From contig CM031879.1 in NCBI GenBank assembly GCA_018697195.1, positions 38,117,408 through 38,181,407 of the forward strand: a DNA stretch of 64,000 nucleotides, given 5' to 3'. The position numbers and the translations under genes were made by a program. The DNA is from Certhia americana. Lineage: Eukaryota; Chordata; Aves; Passeriformes; Certhiidae. Below the pieces are notes generated by a model. That model saw nothing but the letters and a program-made list of their open reading frames with translations, made no database searches and was not told the DNA's origin. This document shows, piece by piece, positions 50,357 through 62,175 of the stretch (its first letter is position 1; the number at the start of each line of letters is the position of its first letter).

Positions 50357-52136
50357 AAAGAGATGGAAAATGAGCACTGCCAGTACTGATTCTCCCCCAT
50401 CGTCTTTTCCACACAACTGCCTCCTGATGCCTGCAGACTCTTTTGTAAATATGGACTGTAGCTATAGTACTATATTAATTACTAAAAGAAGCTAGGCCAT
50501 ATCCAAAACCCTGGCCTCACTGAGGTCTTTGACAAAACTTCCATTAACACCAAGTTAAGATCATAAAAATGGGATTCTGTAGCATAAGAATGGAGTCGTT
50601 TCTAACACAATGGATGGAGATGAGGTTTCCTATGACAGAACCAAATTAGCGGGAAACTACAACTACCAGATAAGTCTAGAGGAAAGGTAAATTTTCTATT
50701 GGGACATGTACATTAGAGAGCTTCTTCTGCACTTTTCTTTTGTGTGCACTTAATCAGTCAACATGTCCAATCTTTTAGCATAAATAATTCTTACAGTACC
50801 AGAGAAAATGACATATGTTTGTGTACAGCAGATTTATTATTAGCACATTTACTTACTTAAAGGTGTGTTAATAATCTTTAATTTGATCCAACATACAAAA
50901 GAATTTTGGTTGTATCAGATTATTTCTTTGGTTTTAAAACCAAAAATTGCTAGAGTGGAATCTCTGTCTGAATCAGGGAAAATGTCATATGCGTGTGTTT
51001 GACATAATTGATTATTCATTTGATAAGCACCTGGAATTTATGTTACATAAATTTGGTAAGTCACCATATTCTTACATTTCCTCACCACTTTCAGAATGAC
51101 ATTCCAAGAGCTACATTCAGCCTTCTTTTAGAATAGGTTGTACTTCCTCTATCCATGTAAGCATCCCTTGAGAAAAGAATTGAGGTAAAGCATACTAAAT
51201 AAGAATATCAGTGATACTATATATATTATAGCTTAATTAACTAGTAAATTAATAACTTAATAAATGTTTTAATTTTTGTATAAAGTATAGATCTATGGGT
51301 TTTCTGATAAACATTGATGATAAGGATTTGATGTGCATTTAATTATCCTCGGAAAAGTGGGCATTTCTGATTGAAATAAGCACTGAAAAGTAAACAGGAC
51401 GCAGAATTTTAGAAATGCACTCTCACAGTACAACAAACTTTAAAAGATTTTAAAACTGCTTACCATGTAATTTGTTCTGTTAAATTAAATTGATATGACA
51501 GTAAAGACACGGGAATTCCAAGAATTTTTGCACAGGTCATTTTACTTATTTGTTTCTCCACTTTTTAATGTGTTATCATTGTATTACTGATAACTGCCTT
51601 TATCAAAAAAGTAAAACAGAATTATAATTTTAAACCCTTGATGATATTAGATAAAAACTGATAAGAATAAACTATGATGTCAAATATGTACTAAGTGTAA
51701 TATGTAGTAGGCACTACATAATAATTAATAATAATGCAATGAACAACAATCCTTTAAAAACCTGGTGTCTTTCATCACTGCCAGTAGATCTGGGTGTATA
51801 AGAGAAGATACTCCAGCTACTTGCTTTTTAATGGAAAAAGTGTATTGTCAGGCTGGGCACTTATCAGTAAGGCTTTGTTAGATACAGACTAACCCCAGAA
51901 AATACAGAACTGGGCACATACTTCTGCCATGCTCCAGAAGACCATAAAGCCTCTACAACCATGCTTCAATGTTTAATTCCTTCTTTCTTGGTTCTTGCTT
52001 TGATAACCATCATGGAAAATGCAACCTAAAACAGTTGATCTGTGTTGCTTTTTGTCAATCCTCACATATTAAATTCATAGATGTTAGGTCTGTGGTGTTT
52101 TATGTGTAAGGGAGCAAATACAAATGTCATACAAAT

Positions 52137-52152
52137 AAAAAAAAAAAAAAAA
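52137..52152. repeat. 16-base poly(A) run
   Basis: Sixteen A residues run uninterrupted, preceded by acaaat. Confidence 0.9.
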
Positions 52153-52480
52153 GAATTTCCAAATTCATTTAATCCCTTCCCAAAATGAACTCAGTCTTCA
52201 CAATGTCCATATCTTGCAAGAGCCACTTTTCTTTACACTTTACACTTACAGTTATCCAGTTGAAATCTGAAGATGGAGAGAAGCAGATGCATGTTAAACT
52301 TCTTGCCTGTAACAGATGGCTGAAGAACACAGTGGCTAAAACTCGAAAAGGCTGCTGTCTGTCAGACTTCCCTGTTGAACAGTAGACCTGAGAGCTTGTG
52401 TTTGCTTTTTTTGGCTGTAAAAAAATATCACATTAAGCTGAACTCAAGTAAAATGCATTTTAAAAAAAATTACACTTTTT

Positions 52481-52490
52481 CCCCCCCCCC
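52481..52490. repeat. 10-base poly(C) run
   Basis: Ten C residues follow five T and precede agc. The T5C10AG arrangement mimics a pyrimidine tract with an AG, but no exon was recognised after it. Confidence 0.9.
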
Positions 52491-55282
52491 AGCATTACTA
52501 TTTATAACGGAATGAAGACTGTTTAGGGAATGCAATCCAGGAAAGATGGCAGAGGCTTTTTTGTGGCTGTGGCAAGATTAATATTAGAGTGGGTATAACT
52601 CTTACATGACCAGCTTACTTTAAGAGATAGTGATATTTGGATGAATAAGCTAAAAGGCCTGGAAGGAAAAAAAAAAACCAAACAGTGCTGCTCTGTGGTG
52701 AGCAGCAACAATGGCCAGGCATATCCTAGGGGAAGTACTGACCTGTGACCATTTACTCCTGGCACTGGGATACGTAATTTTTCTCTGCCTTCACCACAGT
52801 CATCCTCTTTCCCACTCCCCCTAACCAATTTGCCATGCATATTTTTATTATTTTTTCCTATACTTTTAATACATGTATTTCCAGTGGCACTCTGAATGAT
52901 GCAGAAAAATCTACTGTACAGGACCCAGGATTAAGAAGTATGCATGATTTACCCATCTCACAAGTAAAGACTAGAAGCTGACCTCTGTCTATCAGTTTTT
53001 AGTGCAGTTTCAAGAAGATAAGGACCTTCTGTATATAATGTAGCTGAAGAAGTCATTTAGCCTGCAAGGCAGAGAGGGCATGTCAATTAAGAATGACCTA
53101 GTTTCACTGGACTGGTGGAGATTATGGGTATTCTCTGAACTATGCTGGAAAGCGACCACAAATCATATTGCTGTGCTTGGGAAAACTGGCCAGGAGAAGT
53201 GGGATTAACTTTGGCCTGAAAAATGAATTTTTTTCAGTTTGGACAATTATCTCACAGAGACAGTCTGGTTTGTGCCTGTGGTACCCTCAGCTTACCAAGC
53301 AGCAGGTGCTGAGCTGAGGGGTCACAAAGATGGATTCAAGTAGTAGAATTAAAGAGTGGTTGGTCCATTTTATCTTCCTGATAGAGGGAGAGCAATACAA
53401 GAGCAGGAAGTATGAGGTAAGAACCACAAACAAAGCCTGGAGGGATGATTTGTTATGGCTTAGGATCATATGAGAAATCTTGAAAGAGCATCAACAAAAT
53501 CTGGGTGTGGTAAAAGTGCACCCTAGCAGAAGGTCTTAAAGCAAGCAACAAAACAATAGCAGGAGTTCATGTGGTCTAGACCAATGGCCAAATACAGGAA
53601 ACCACAAAGTGTGCTTGCTGGCAGAGAGGAAGCAGTGCCTGAGAGCGGAAAATCGCTGTGACGGCCAAGCAATATCCAGGAGGGACCCAGACACTTCCTC
53701 ACAGAGCACCAGGAATTATGTGGGCGACCCTGGCTCTGCGTTCCCAAGGATGGATCAGGACAGATGCCAGCAGTGAAAGTAGCATCCCTGGGGGAGTGTA
53801 TACAAGCGGGGAAAAGCAAAGCAGCAGGAGGAAAAGTTGAAGCTAGACAGAAATACCCATTCCACAGTTACCCATCACACAAAGTGGTCTGTAAGATCAA
53901 TTGGGGTCTGAAAGCAGTTTGTCCTGCAAATGACCTTATGAAGGAGAGCAGCTGGCTAAGGGCTCTCTGTCAGTTAAGGAAAACAGAAGTCTTTGGGATT
54001 ACATCAGTAAGTGTTTGGTGTCTGTAGGTGCTCACCCCTGGATCATCATCACCCAATGAAGAAGAAAAACCTAAGGGTCACACTGGCTGTGAGCCACAGT
54101 GGTCCAGCTGCACAAGACTGCAGGTGAGCCTGATGACCCAGCGTCTGGGAAAAAGCAACACTTATTGAGGCATCAACGGGACTGAACAGAAAGAATCACT
54201 AGGTGGACTAGCACAAAATAAACTTGCAGCACATGTGATTGTCACATGCTTTTTTGGTAAAAACTAATGTAGTGCAAAATAGAGTAAAACATGAAGCACA
54301 TAACCTTGATTTACAAGACTTAGGTAACCCTGCTATTCTCAGCACATGAAGTTAACCTAATGGTATAACTTCTAGTTGACTTCTCTGATAGGGCTGAATG
54401 GCCAGAACACTACAGCGTGGGATCTGCCAGAACATCCCTACAGAAAAGCATTGCTTTTTTAAATTGCTTCTAGCAGCTTAGTGTTGTCTGAAGCTATGCA
54501 CAGCAGAAACATTTGGTATTTTGCCAAAGCAAAAAGGAACGGGTGTTTTACCCGAACTGCTTGGAAGGATTCAACTCTCTTTGTATTTCTCACATACCTC
54601 TACAATGTACTCAGAGCACCATGGAGGCGAAGCAAAATCTGTATGTGAGTCAGAGAGGAGACTGACACCGAGAAGTGATGGAAGTTGGCTGGATTTGCCT
54701 AAAAAAACGGGTGGAAGCAGGGACTAGTATCCAGTCCTTTGCCATCCAGCAGTGATAAGGAAGGACTGACCACCAAGGGGCAGCATTTTCTTAATTGTTT
54801 TGTCATGTTGTTTCTAAGATCTTCCGCCCTACTATCCCTATGACACCATTCAGATATCTGAAATAAATAAATAAAGTAGTGGCCTTGAGAGCCTGTAAAT
54901 GACAGTCAACAGTGGAGAGTGCTCACCACTGGCCTCTTTTTGGAGGTACAGAGTAGAGAGGTCACAGTCATCAGATAAGATTTGTAAAATGGCCTGACTT
55001 ATATGGAAGTTACCACTGATCGATATTTTGCACTTTAATGTCATGCAGTGCAAAAGCGTGATTAATGGAACAATTAAATTCCCTTGCTTCCAGAAGAGAC
55101 TTGAAACTTCATTTTGATGGGGTTTTTTTGCTACCATAATGTTTAGCTAGTTTAAAGGTGTTCTTTAATTTCAATTTGAGCTCATATCCAAATTTTACAG
55201 AGATACAGTGAAAAATTATGTCACTTTGTCAGCAAAAACAATTAGATTATGTTCCTTTAATCACTTATATTGAGCATGAAGT

Positions 55283-55394
55283 CCCTGATTCAGCAATGCA
55301 TTTAAGTGTGTTTTGAATTTTAATTATATGTGATGATCATTGTTATTCAGAAAGGAGTTTAGGCATATGCTTATATGTTTTGCTGAACTGAAGC
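55283..55394. mobile_element. Ancient palindromic repeat, copy C
   Basis: About 112 bp. The left end ccctgattcagcaatgcatt and the reverse complement of the right end (gcttcagttcagcaaaacat) share ttcagcaa and continue with diverged similarity through a taag core, giving imperfect inverted repeats of about 30 bp. The left half also matches the inverted right half of copy B. The centre has decayed. This copy shows most clearly that both ends of the family carry the same sequence inverted. Confidence 0.65.
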
Positions 55395-58300
55395 TTGAGA
55401 GCAATAAGAAGGCATCTGGCACTTACCTAAGAGCAATGAGGGTGAGTCATAGCAGTGAAACTGAAGCTGTGGCCACAGAGTTACTGCATAGAGTAGTCTC
55501 CTAATCCTGTACTATAATAATAATCAAGAAAGAAAAGGATCTGCTTATCTCAATCTTCAGATTCCTTAAGTGTCTTTTTTTGTGGCTGAAACTGCATTAT
55601 TTTACCAGGGTACTTTTCATTTCTTGTCAATTAAGGATGATGAATATGGGAATGTTTGTGTTTGTTTATCACACTTTCCACTGGACAAATAATTCCCAGC
55701 ACGAAGGGGTGGCTGTTGAACAAACTCCTGCTGTAAAACCAGTTGAAAGGCTCCCATTGATTCTGAGGAAAGCGGCTTCAGGCCCTGGGTGAGTCACAGG
55801 CACGGGTAGCCCTGGTCTCAGCACTTGTTGTGTTGTCTCTGTAATACGGTAGCAGACCAAGGTCTCCCAGTCAGGGACTAACAAACTCTTAGATTGGAGA
55901 ATCACTTGCCAATCCTAAAGTCTTCTGACAGCAGGCTGCTGCCTCTTTCTAGCTGTTTCTTTCTTTCTAGATGTCTCAGTCATCAGTGTGAGCTACCCTA
56001 GGATGGCAGACTGTCTCTAACAGCACCTGGCAGGGCTCTGGCAAGCACTGTACTTGGATGCAAGGCACCACTGCTCCACTTGCCTCATGATGTTAAGGGA
56101 AGAATTTAACCCCCTGTCAACTCAGAGTAATGAATGAGAGAACTCCCCAGCTGATTATCAGCTCTTTTTACCTGCGATGTCCAGGACCATTTAAATCTTA
56201 CTGTGACTGATTAAAAAACATAATGGAAAATTGATTTTTTTTTTTTGTGTTATAGGGGGAAAATCAATGCAGATTAAGAACAAGAGAAACAGTGGAAGGG
56301 AAGAAATACAACCGCAAATTCCACTGGACTCAAACCCCAAACCAGGAGTATGTATTCTAAACTGCAAGAACACACGCTTTCGAAAGCCTCCTAAGTCTCT
56401 GCACTGGTAAAATAATCTCAAACAAACTTGAAAGCAGATTGAAAATAGATGGGGTGTCTCTAGGTGAAAAGAGATAGTTATCCTCTGCACCTGCTAACAA
56501 ACACAGTTCTTTTTTTGTTGTGAAATGTCTCTAACTTAAAATACTTCCTGTAAGTAAATTCCTTCATCAATTCATGATGAATTCTTCAAAGGCATTTTGG
56601 AAGACACTCTAAACCATTGGCTTTATTGTAGCTTTATTTAGGATTTGAGGAGAGAGAATACTGGAATCAGAAAGGAAGAAAGACAGACAGAGGAAATGAT
56701 TACCTTTCAACCCCTGTGATTTAGAAAGAATAACATGCTTCTTTCTTGATCTGTTATATTATATACTTACAGAGTAAAATTTGACAATGTGGCATTGAAC
56801 TGTAACTGCCTGCTGAAGTGATATCATCCTCTACTGTATACCAGGAACTTCTGGACCTGGGAATTCTGCGTCCTTTCTAGAATGCATCCTCCCACTGATT
56901 TTGTATTAATCACTGTATGCTCCCCTCTGTACTTTCCAGCAGAAGTGATTAATGGAAACGGTGGGTAGCCATGCCCTCACTGCTGTGTAATCACTTCTCT
57001 TCATTTAGAATAAAGGTCAATTTTGACAGCAATACTATTTTTTTTAATTATTGTTTTTCTAAGTTCTTCAAACTCTTTCAACAAATCTAGGTAAATTTTT
57101 CTCCTTTCTGAAGTTGTGCAGCCACATGTATTTATTCCTCATGTAAAGGAGAAAAAAAAATTGCAGTGCTCTGGGTATTTAAGACCTGCTAACAGTACAG
57201 CACCAAGTAGGTACTTTTTCTAGTGGTGATGAGTGTGTATCTGTCTGAGGATGTAGAGCTGAGCTTGCTGTTCAGTTTTGGAGGCCTTCCCAAACACTTC
57301 GGCATTTCACCTGATAAGGAAAGTAGGCTGGGAAAAATGCTAGACATTAATTGTGGCAAAGATTGTCCTGTCTCCATTTTGACAACAGGATTAAGAAAAC
57401 ATGATTTCTAATGGCTATACTGAGAATTAGGGATGTTTGACATCTGTTTCTGTAATTCTGCTCTCCCTAAATGCTCTAAAAAGCATCCAAAGACATCAGA
57501 TTCTGTGATAGGAACACCAGAAGAAATACCTTGAGGAATGTAACTGGGAAACTGGGCACTACATATACTGGGTACTGGCCTCCAGAACTGCCTGCAGCAG
57601 GACCATGAACTCAGCACTGCAACCCTGTTCTCCCTTTTTTTCCATCACGTCCTCTGCTATGTGAGTGTTTTTGTCTATCCCCTGCCAAACTTTAAACATC
57701 AGAAAACTTATAAACTCAAACTAAACCATTTGGCTTAAAAAGCTGCAATAAAAGTGAACATTGGAGAATATGAATCAGATAAATGTGTCCCTGTGACAAC
57801 AGTTTGTTTTTTCTTCTGAAAAATAATTTGTTATTTCATATGTTTTGCCACTGAAGTTTTGCTTTTAGAAAGCACATTATAGAGACTATCAGAAATTTTC
57901 TCTGAAGCTGAGTTCAAATATGTACAAAAATTAGATGTTTCTCTTTTTTGGTGTGTTTATAAATAATATTATAGCACTCTCCCCAAAGAGTGTAAGGCAA
58001 AGATGGAGATACATTTATAGAAAACCTATGTAAGCCACACCAGCTTTGGTGTCTTTGTACCAAAGTAATGATGATGTAAGTCAGCTAAGGATTCACAAAA
58101 TCGGCTCATGGCTCAGTTCCTTTTTGCTGGTAATGCTCTTGGGTTACCAGCAGCACTTTTGGAGACTTGTTTGGTAGTCCTTTTGCCTGGCTGGTGCTGC
58201 TTGGTAGCCCTGGGGCAATGCTTATCTGGCAGTATTTATGATTAACATTTGTCAGAACCCATACAAAGTTGAATTCCTGTTGTAGGAGGATTGGAATTGC

Positions 58301-61300
58301 AAATAAAGAACCTTTTCCTTATCTGATTGCAGCCCTGGCCAGGGGAAAAAAGTACTTTGTGGGTTGCTTGTGGGTTATTTGTACACATAGAGGATTGTGT
58401 CACAGGAACCTTTCAGCCAACTACCATCTGCTGTTGCTAATGGAAACTGTCTAAACCGGCCCAAATTAGGCAAGTCTCTGAGATCAAACCATATGAAGAA
58501 TGAAGAATTTGCAGTCAGTTAAATTTTCAAAATGGCATTCTAAAATGTGTGGGTTTCTTCCAAGTCTCCCTCGCTAAAATAGGCCGCAATGTAGAACAGC
58601 ACAGTGCTGAGGGTGAGTCCAGGGAAAGAGCGGGTAACTCTCAGGTAATGGAAAAGACAGTTTCTTCCAAACAGTTGGAATATGCCCGGTGATTTGGATG
58701 GGTCTACACGTTGAGGGTGCTGGGAACAGGCTGGAGAGCCAGGAATCACCTGGGAAAATGTATTTCAGTGATGGACTTCAATAACACAAGACAACCAAGC
58801 AGACCTACCTTGCACATGCGTGTGATTAACGGCTGTGGTGAAGGGTTAGAGAAAAACAGCCTGATGCCAAATGGATATCAATGGGATCAAACCATGCATT
58901 TGGCAGATATAGGAAGGAGCATTCATTGTTGTACACAGAATAAAGGAGAATGCGGCAGCAACTCCCTGAACCCCCCGGTAGAGCTCTGGCATGTGAACAA
59001 GAATCTGGCTGTAACCCTGCACAATAAGGACCACGCATGTACACATGTGCACACAATTACATGGCATGAATGTAACTAGGGAAAATTGAATGTAAAATAT
59101 TACAGAAAGCCAATAATTCTGGTTTATATCTTTCTTTCTCCTTGATGCATAAGAGAACCTGGCTATTTTAAAATCTGGGTTCTATTTACACAGCCAAATT
59201 TAATGCTCTTTCTTGTGCAAAATATGGTAGGAAGGAATTTAAAATGTCAACATTCTCTAGACCTGTTTATCTCTTTTCATGCCTCCCTCTGTATTAAGGA
59301 ATAGACATTAAATGATTGAAACTGTGACAGCACTGCTGACGATATGACAAGTTATACCAGCTGCAAACATGATCCAAAATCTCTGACAATGTACCTGCCC
59401 TACAAAATAAGGATTTAATCACATAGTAGCCAGCACATGAGAAAATTCGTTTGCTGATCATGGAGGTTGCATCTTTTACTCATTAGCAGATTGAGGAAAC
59501 CAAATTAAGGCCCTAACACAGGAAGTCATATTTTCCATGAGATGTATTTAGAAGGATATTGTTGTTTTCCAAAAATTCTTAATGGAAACAGAAAGGAACA
59601 ACATCCCTTTTACCAACTTTATCTAAAAAACTATAACAAAAACAATCTCATGAAGGTAAATTTTCCTCAAGGTCCCTAGAGATTGATCGAAGTCCAAGTC
59701 TGCTATTACCTGTGTGGAAACACCTTGGTATAAATGGGCCAGCAACTTCAGGGGAGCTAGAGCTAGATATATTTTCCAAGGCATAATTTCCCAAGCAAAC
59801 AAAGTAAGCAAACATTGCTAGAATAAAAAATAAGAAGAGATTAAATAAATTAGAAAGCTGCTACTTTGCAAAACAAAGGGGATTCTCTCCTCTCTGACAA
59901 CGTACACGGGAGGGAAAAGTACTGGAATAGAGTCTCCAAAGAATTTTATTTTTCCATGTGCACACTGGAGATTATAACCTTCATTCCATTGCATCCTATG
60001 GTTCACATTATTGTAACTGGAATCCAGCATGTATATGCCATAGCCAGTAGCTAAGCAATCAACTCATTGTTTAGAGAGTATACAGTTCTGTATCTATCTG
60101 TTTGTATGACACAGCAGGGGAGAAATCTGGGTCACCTGCATTTCCTGAGTCACTGCAGTCACCTAAAAGCTGCAAAAGCTCTGCTGAACTGATTAAACTT
60201 CTGCTACAAATCTTGCGTATAAAAAAAGCCCTCACATGTTTCATATTTTTGTATTTTACCATATTCGAAAATATAAGAAGGAATTGCCTTATCTCTAAAT
60301 CAGCATAGAAATGTCCTTAAGCCACTAAAAATGCAGTAATGTGTTTATTTCATTAAAAATTAAATTTAATGTGACTTCATTGCTAGCATGTGCTAATTAT
60401 ATTTTGAAGTATGGATATAAAGGCCATCTGAGATCTTAATTCAAGATTTTATGTATGCAGAGAAGGTGTTTCCTCAAATTGAGCAAGCAGATGAGAAGAA
60501 ACATAAATTCCTGCTAATTTAGTTGCTGTTTCTGTTATATTGTTAATTAAGAACCTAGAACTCCTTGAATTATCCTCTCTGGGCTTGTCTATATTGCAGT
60601 AAAAAATGTCATTTAGTTCCAATTTGTTATGAAAAATCAAACTGATTCTCTTTAGAGGGGTTCAAAGGTTTACTCCTTATAATAATTTTCCCTTGTTTAT
60701 TTAACTCTTGAGAATTGTGCTTGTGCTGGTGTTAGATATGTTTTGGTAATGTTGACGTATTCCCTCTGAAATAAGAGTAATCATGGTTTTCCTGGCTTTA
60801 CTTCATGCTTATACAGCAGGAAGCCAGGACTGTACTGAAGTAAATAAGTAAATTAGGTTATTCCATAGAAAATCTGCAGGGATTGAGGTGGAAATTACAC
60901 TTGCATCTTTGGCTGCTTTGCTCTGCTGTGAAATGAAGATCTGATCTTGCTGCCATAGAGATGTATCATTTTTTGTCCAGTTTTCTCAGCCAATATCCCA
61001 GGCTGTCCATTTGAAGGACAAATAAAGTAGAAGTAGACAGATCTAGAGTAAAAACTGTCTTTCTACATCTGCATCACAGGGGAAGTGTCAATAGCCTCAA
61101 AAGTAGAGGACTTACGGACAGCACAATGATTCACTTCTTTCTATGGGAAGGAAGATGACAAGGAACAGATTTTCAGCTGCTGATGAAACTTTTCCATCTA
61201 CTGGGCAATACAGCTGCCAAGAAATGATGAGAGGCAGGATATGATACACAACTCATACTCCCTATCCTCCACCTGCACAAAATCCAGACTGTGCACCACA

Positions 61301-61479
61301 GACCTCTTGGTTATGTTGCAGGCATCCATCTGTCAAGTAGAACTTTTCTCAGATTTAGTGTCCTAGGCCAAATTAGTCCCTGAGATAATTCCATTATATT
61401 TTGTCTAAGGAAATATCAATTACTGTGAATAGTATGATGGTCTCATGATGAAAGCAAATGAATGACTTGGAGTCATGGC
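55395..61479. other. AT-rich non-coding DNA
   Basis: About 6.1 kb without a recognised gene or transposon. A 122-codon plus-strand open frame at 58711-59079 resembles no known protein. An 11 bp perfect inverted repeat (56941-56951 with 56988-56998) is at chance level. Confidence 0.5.
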
Positions 61480-61610
61480 TGGGACCTTGGATAGATTCCT
61501 CTTCTGCTGTAGAGTTCTTATATAATTTGGATAAACTGACACAAATGCCAGTTGCCTTGATTTCCACCTGTATAAAATGAGGTTAATTCTAATTTATTTC
61601 CAGAGCCATC
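61480..61610 (+). mobile_element. MIR-like ancient SINE relic
   Basis: The plus strand carries a decayed version of the MIR core and 3' region: gacttggagtcatggctggg (compare the 'ctggagccagactg' region), then 'cttgatttccacctgtataa' followed by aatgaggttaattctaa (compare 'cagtttcctcatctgtaaaatggggataataat'). MIR elements are tRNA-derived SINEs that predate the amniote radiation, and sparse copies are retained in birds. The match is strongest over about 61550-61590 and weak elsewhere. Confidence 0.5.
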
Positions 61611-61668
61611 TTTTAAGAACCTATATTTCTTTGAGCTGTTTTGATAAAAAGAACTACACAATAGCCCA

Positions 61669-61702
61669 ACCTAACCAAACCAAACCAAACCAAACCAAAC
61701 CA
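61669..61702. repeat. (CCAAA)n microsatellite
   Basis: About six CCAAA pentamers, the first one variant (cctaa). Shorter CCAAA patches occur at 13480, 29470 and 29940. Confidence 0.92.
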
Positions 61703-62130
61703 CTCCAAAATCTAAAACTAGCATATTGCTATTTTTATGTAGCATGAGAAAAACAGTAAGAGGATCATGTTCTGGGAGATGACAAATAGACATATCTGCA
61801 TTTAGTAACTTTATACTGTCAACTTACTCTGAACAAGAAGGATTAAAAACTCTTTTTGATCTCTCTTTGAGCTATCTCAAAGGACATGGGAGATAAACAT
61901 GCAAAGCAGATTAGGATTAGTCTAGAATGCAGTAATATTAAGAAAATAATCCTTGAAAATTCAGAAGAGACTAAAAATTACCTTTTTCTCTGCCACTGAG
62001 ATATGCTCACCTATGAGTCACACAAATGCTCCTGCATGTGTTGTGCATACAAGAAATTTCCCTTGAACTATCTTTTTTCTCTGTAGAGAGAGTCTGCATA
62101 ATTAGATTAGGTCAAGTTAAAAATGCATTG

Positions 62131-62175
62131 GTTTTCTCTTTCTCTCCCCCTTTCTCTCCCCCTCTCTCTTTCCAG
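62131..62175. repeat. Polypyrimidine tract ending in CAG
   Basis: Forty-five bases are almost purely C and T (tttctctccccc-type units), ending ctttccag. It is a simple repeat but has the form of a very strong splice acceptor. The sequence after it is open for only 13 codons in the best frame, so a coding exon is not supported. Confidence 0.7.

Larger units (their letters stand above)
50357..55282. other. AT-rich non-coding DNA with one GC-richer patch
   Basis: No gene or known transposon was recognised. The patch 53560-54180 is less AT-rich and has several plus-strand open frames (53658-53840, 53764-54027), plus a possible 32-codon exon-like block at 54028-54123 ending cag/gtgagc. None resembles a known protein. 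Confidence 0.5.

Noticed and set aside
56941..56998. Perfect 11 bp inverted repeat agaagtgatta/taatcacttct with a 36 bp spacer
   Set aside because: About one such pair is expected by chance in a window this size, and no transposon-like boundaries were seen.
58711..59079. 122-codon plus-strand frame
   Set aside because: No recognised domain, no splice or promoter context, and overlapping minus-strand frames of similar quality.
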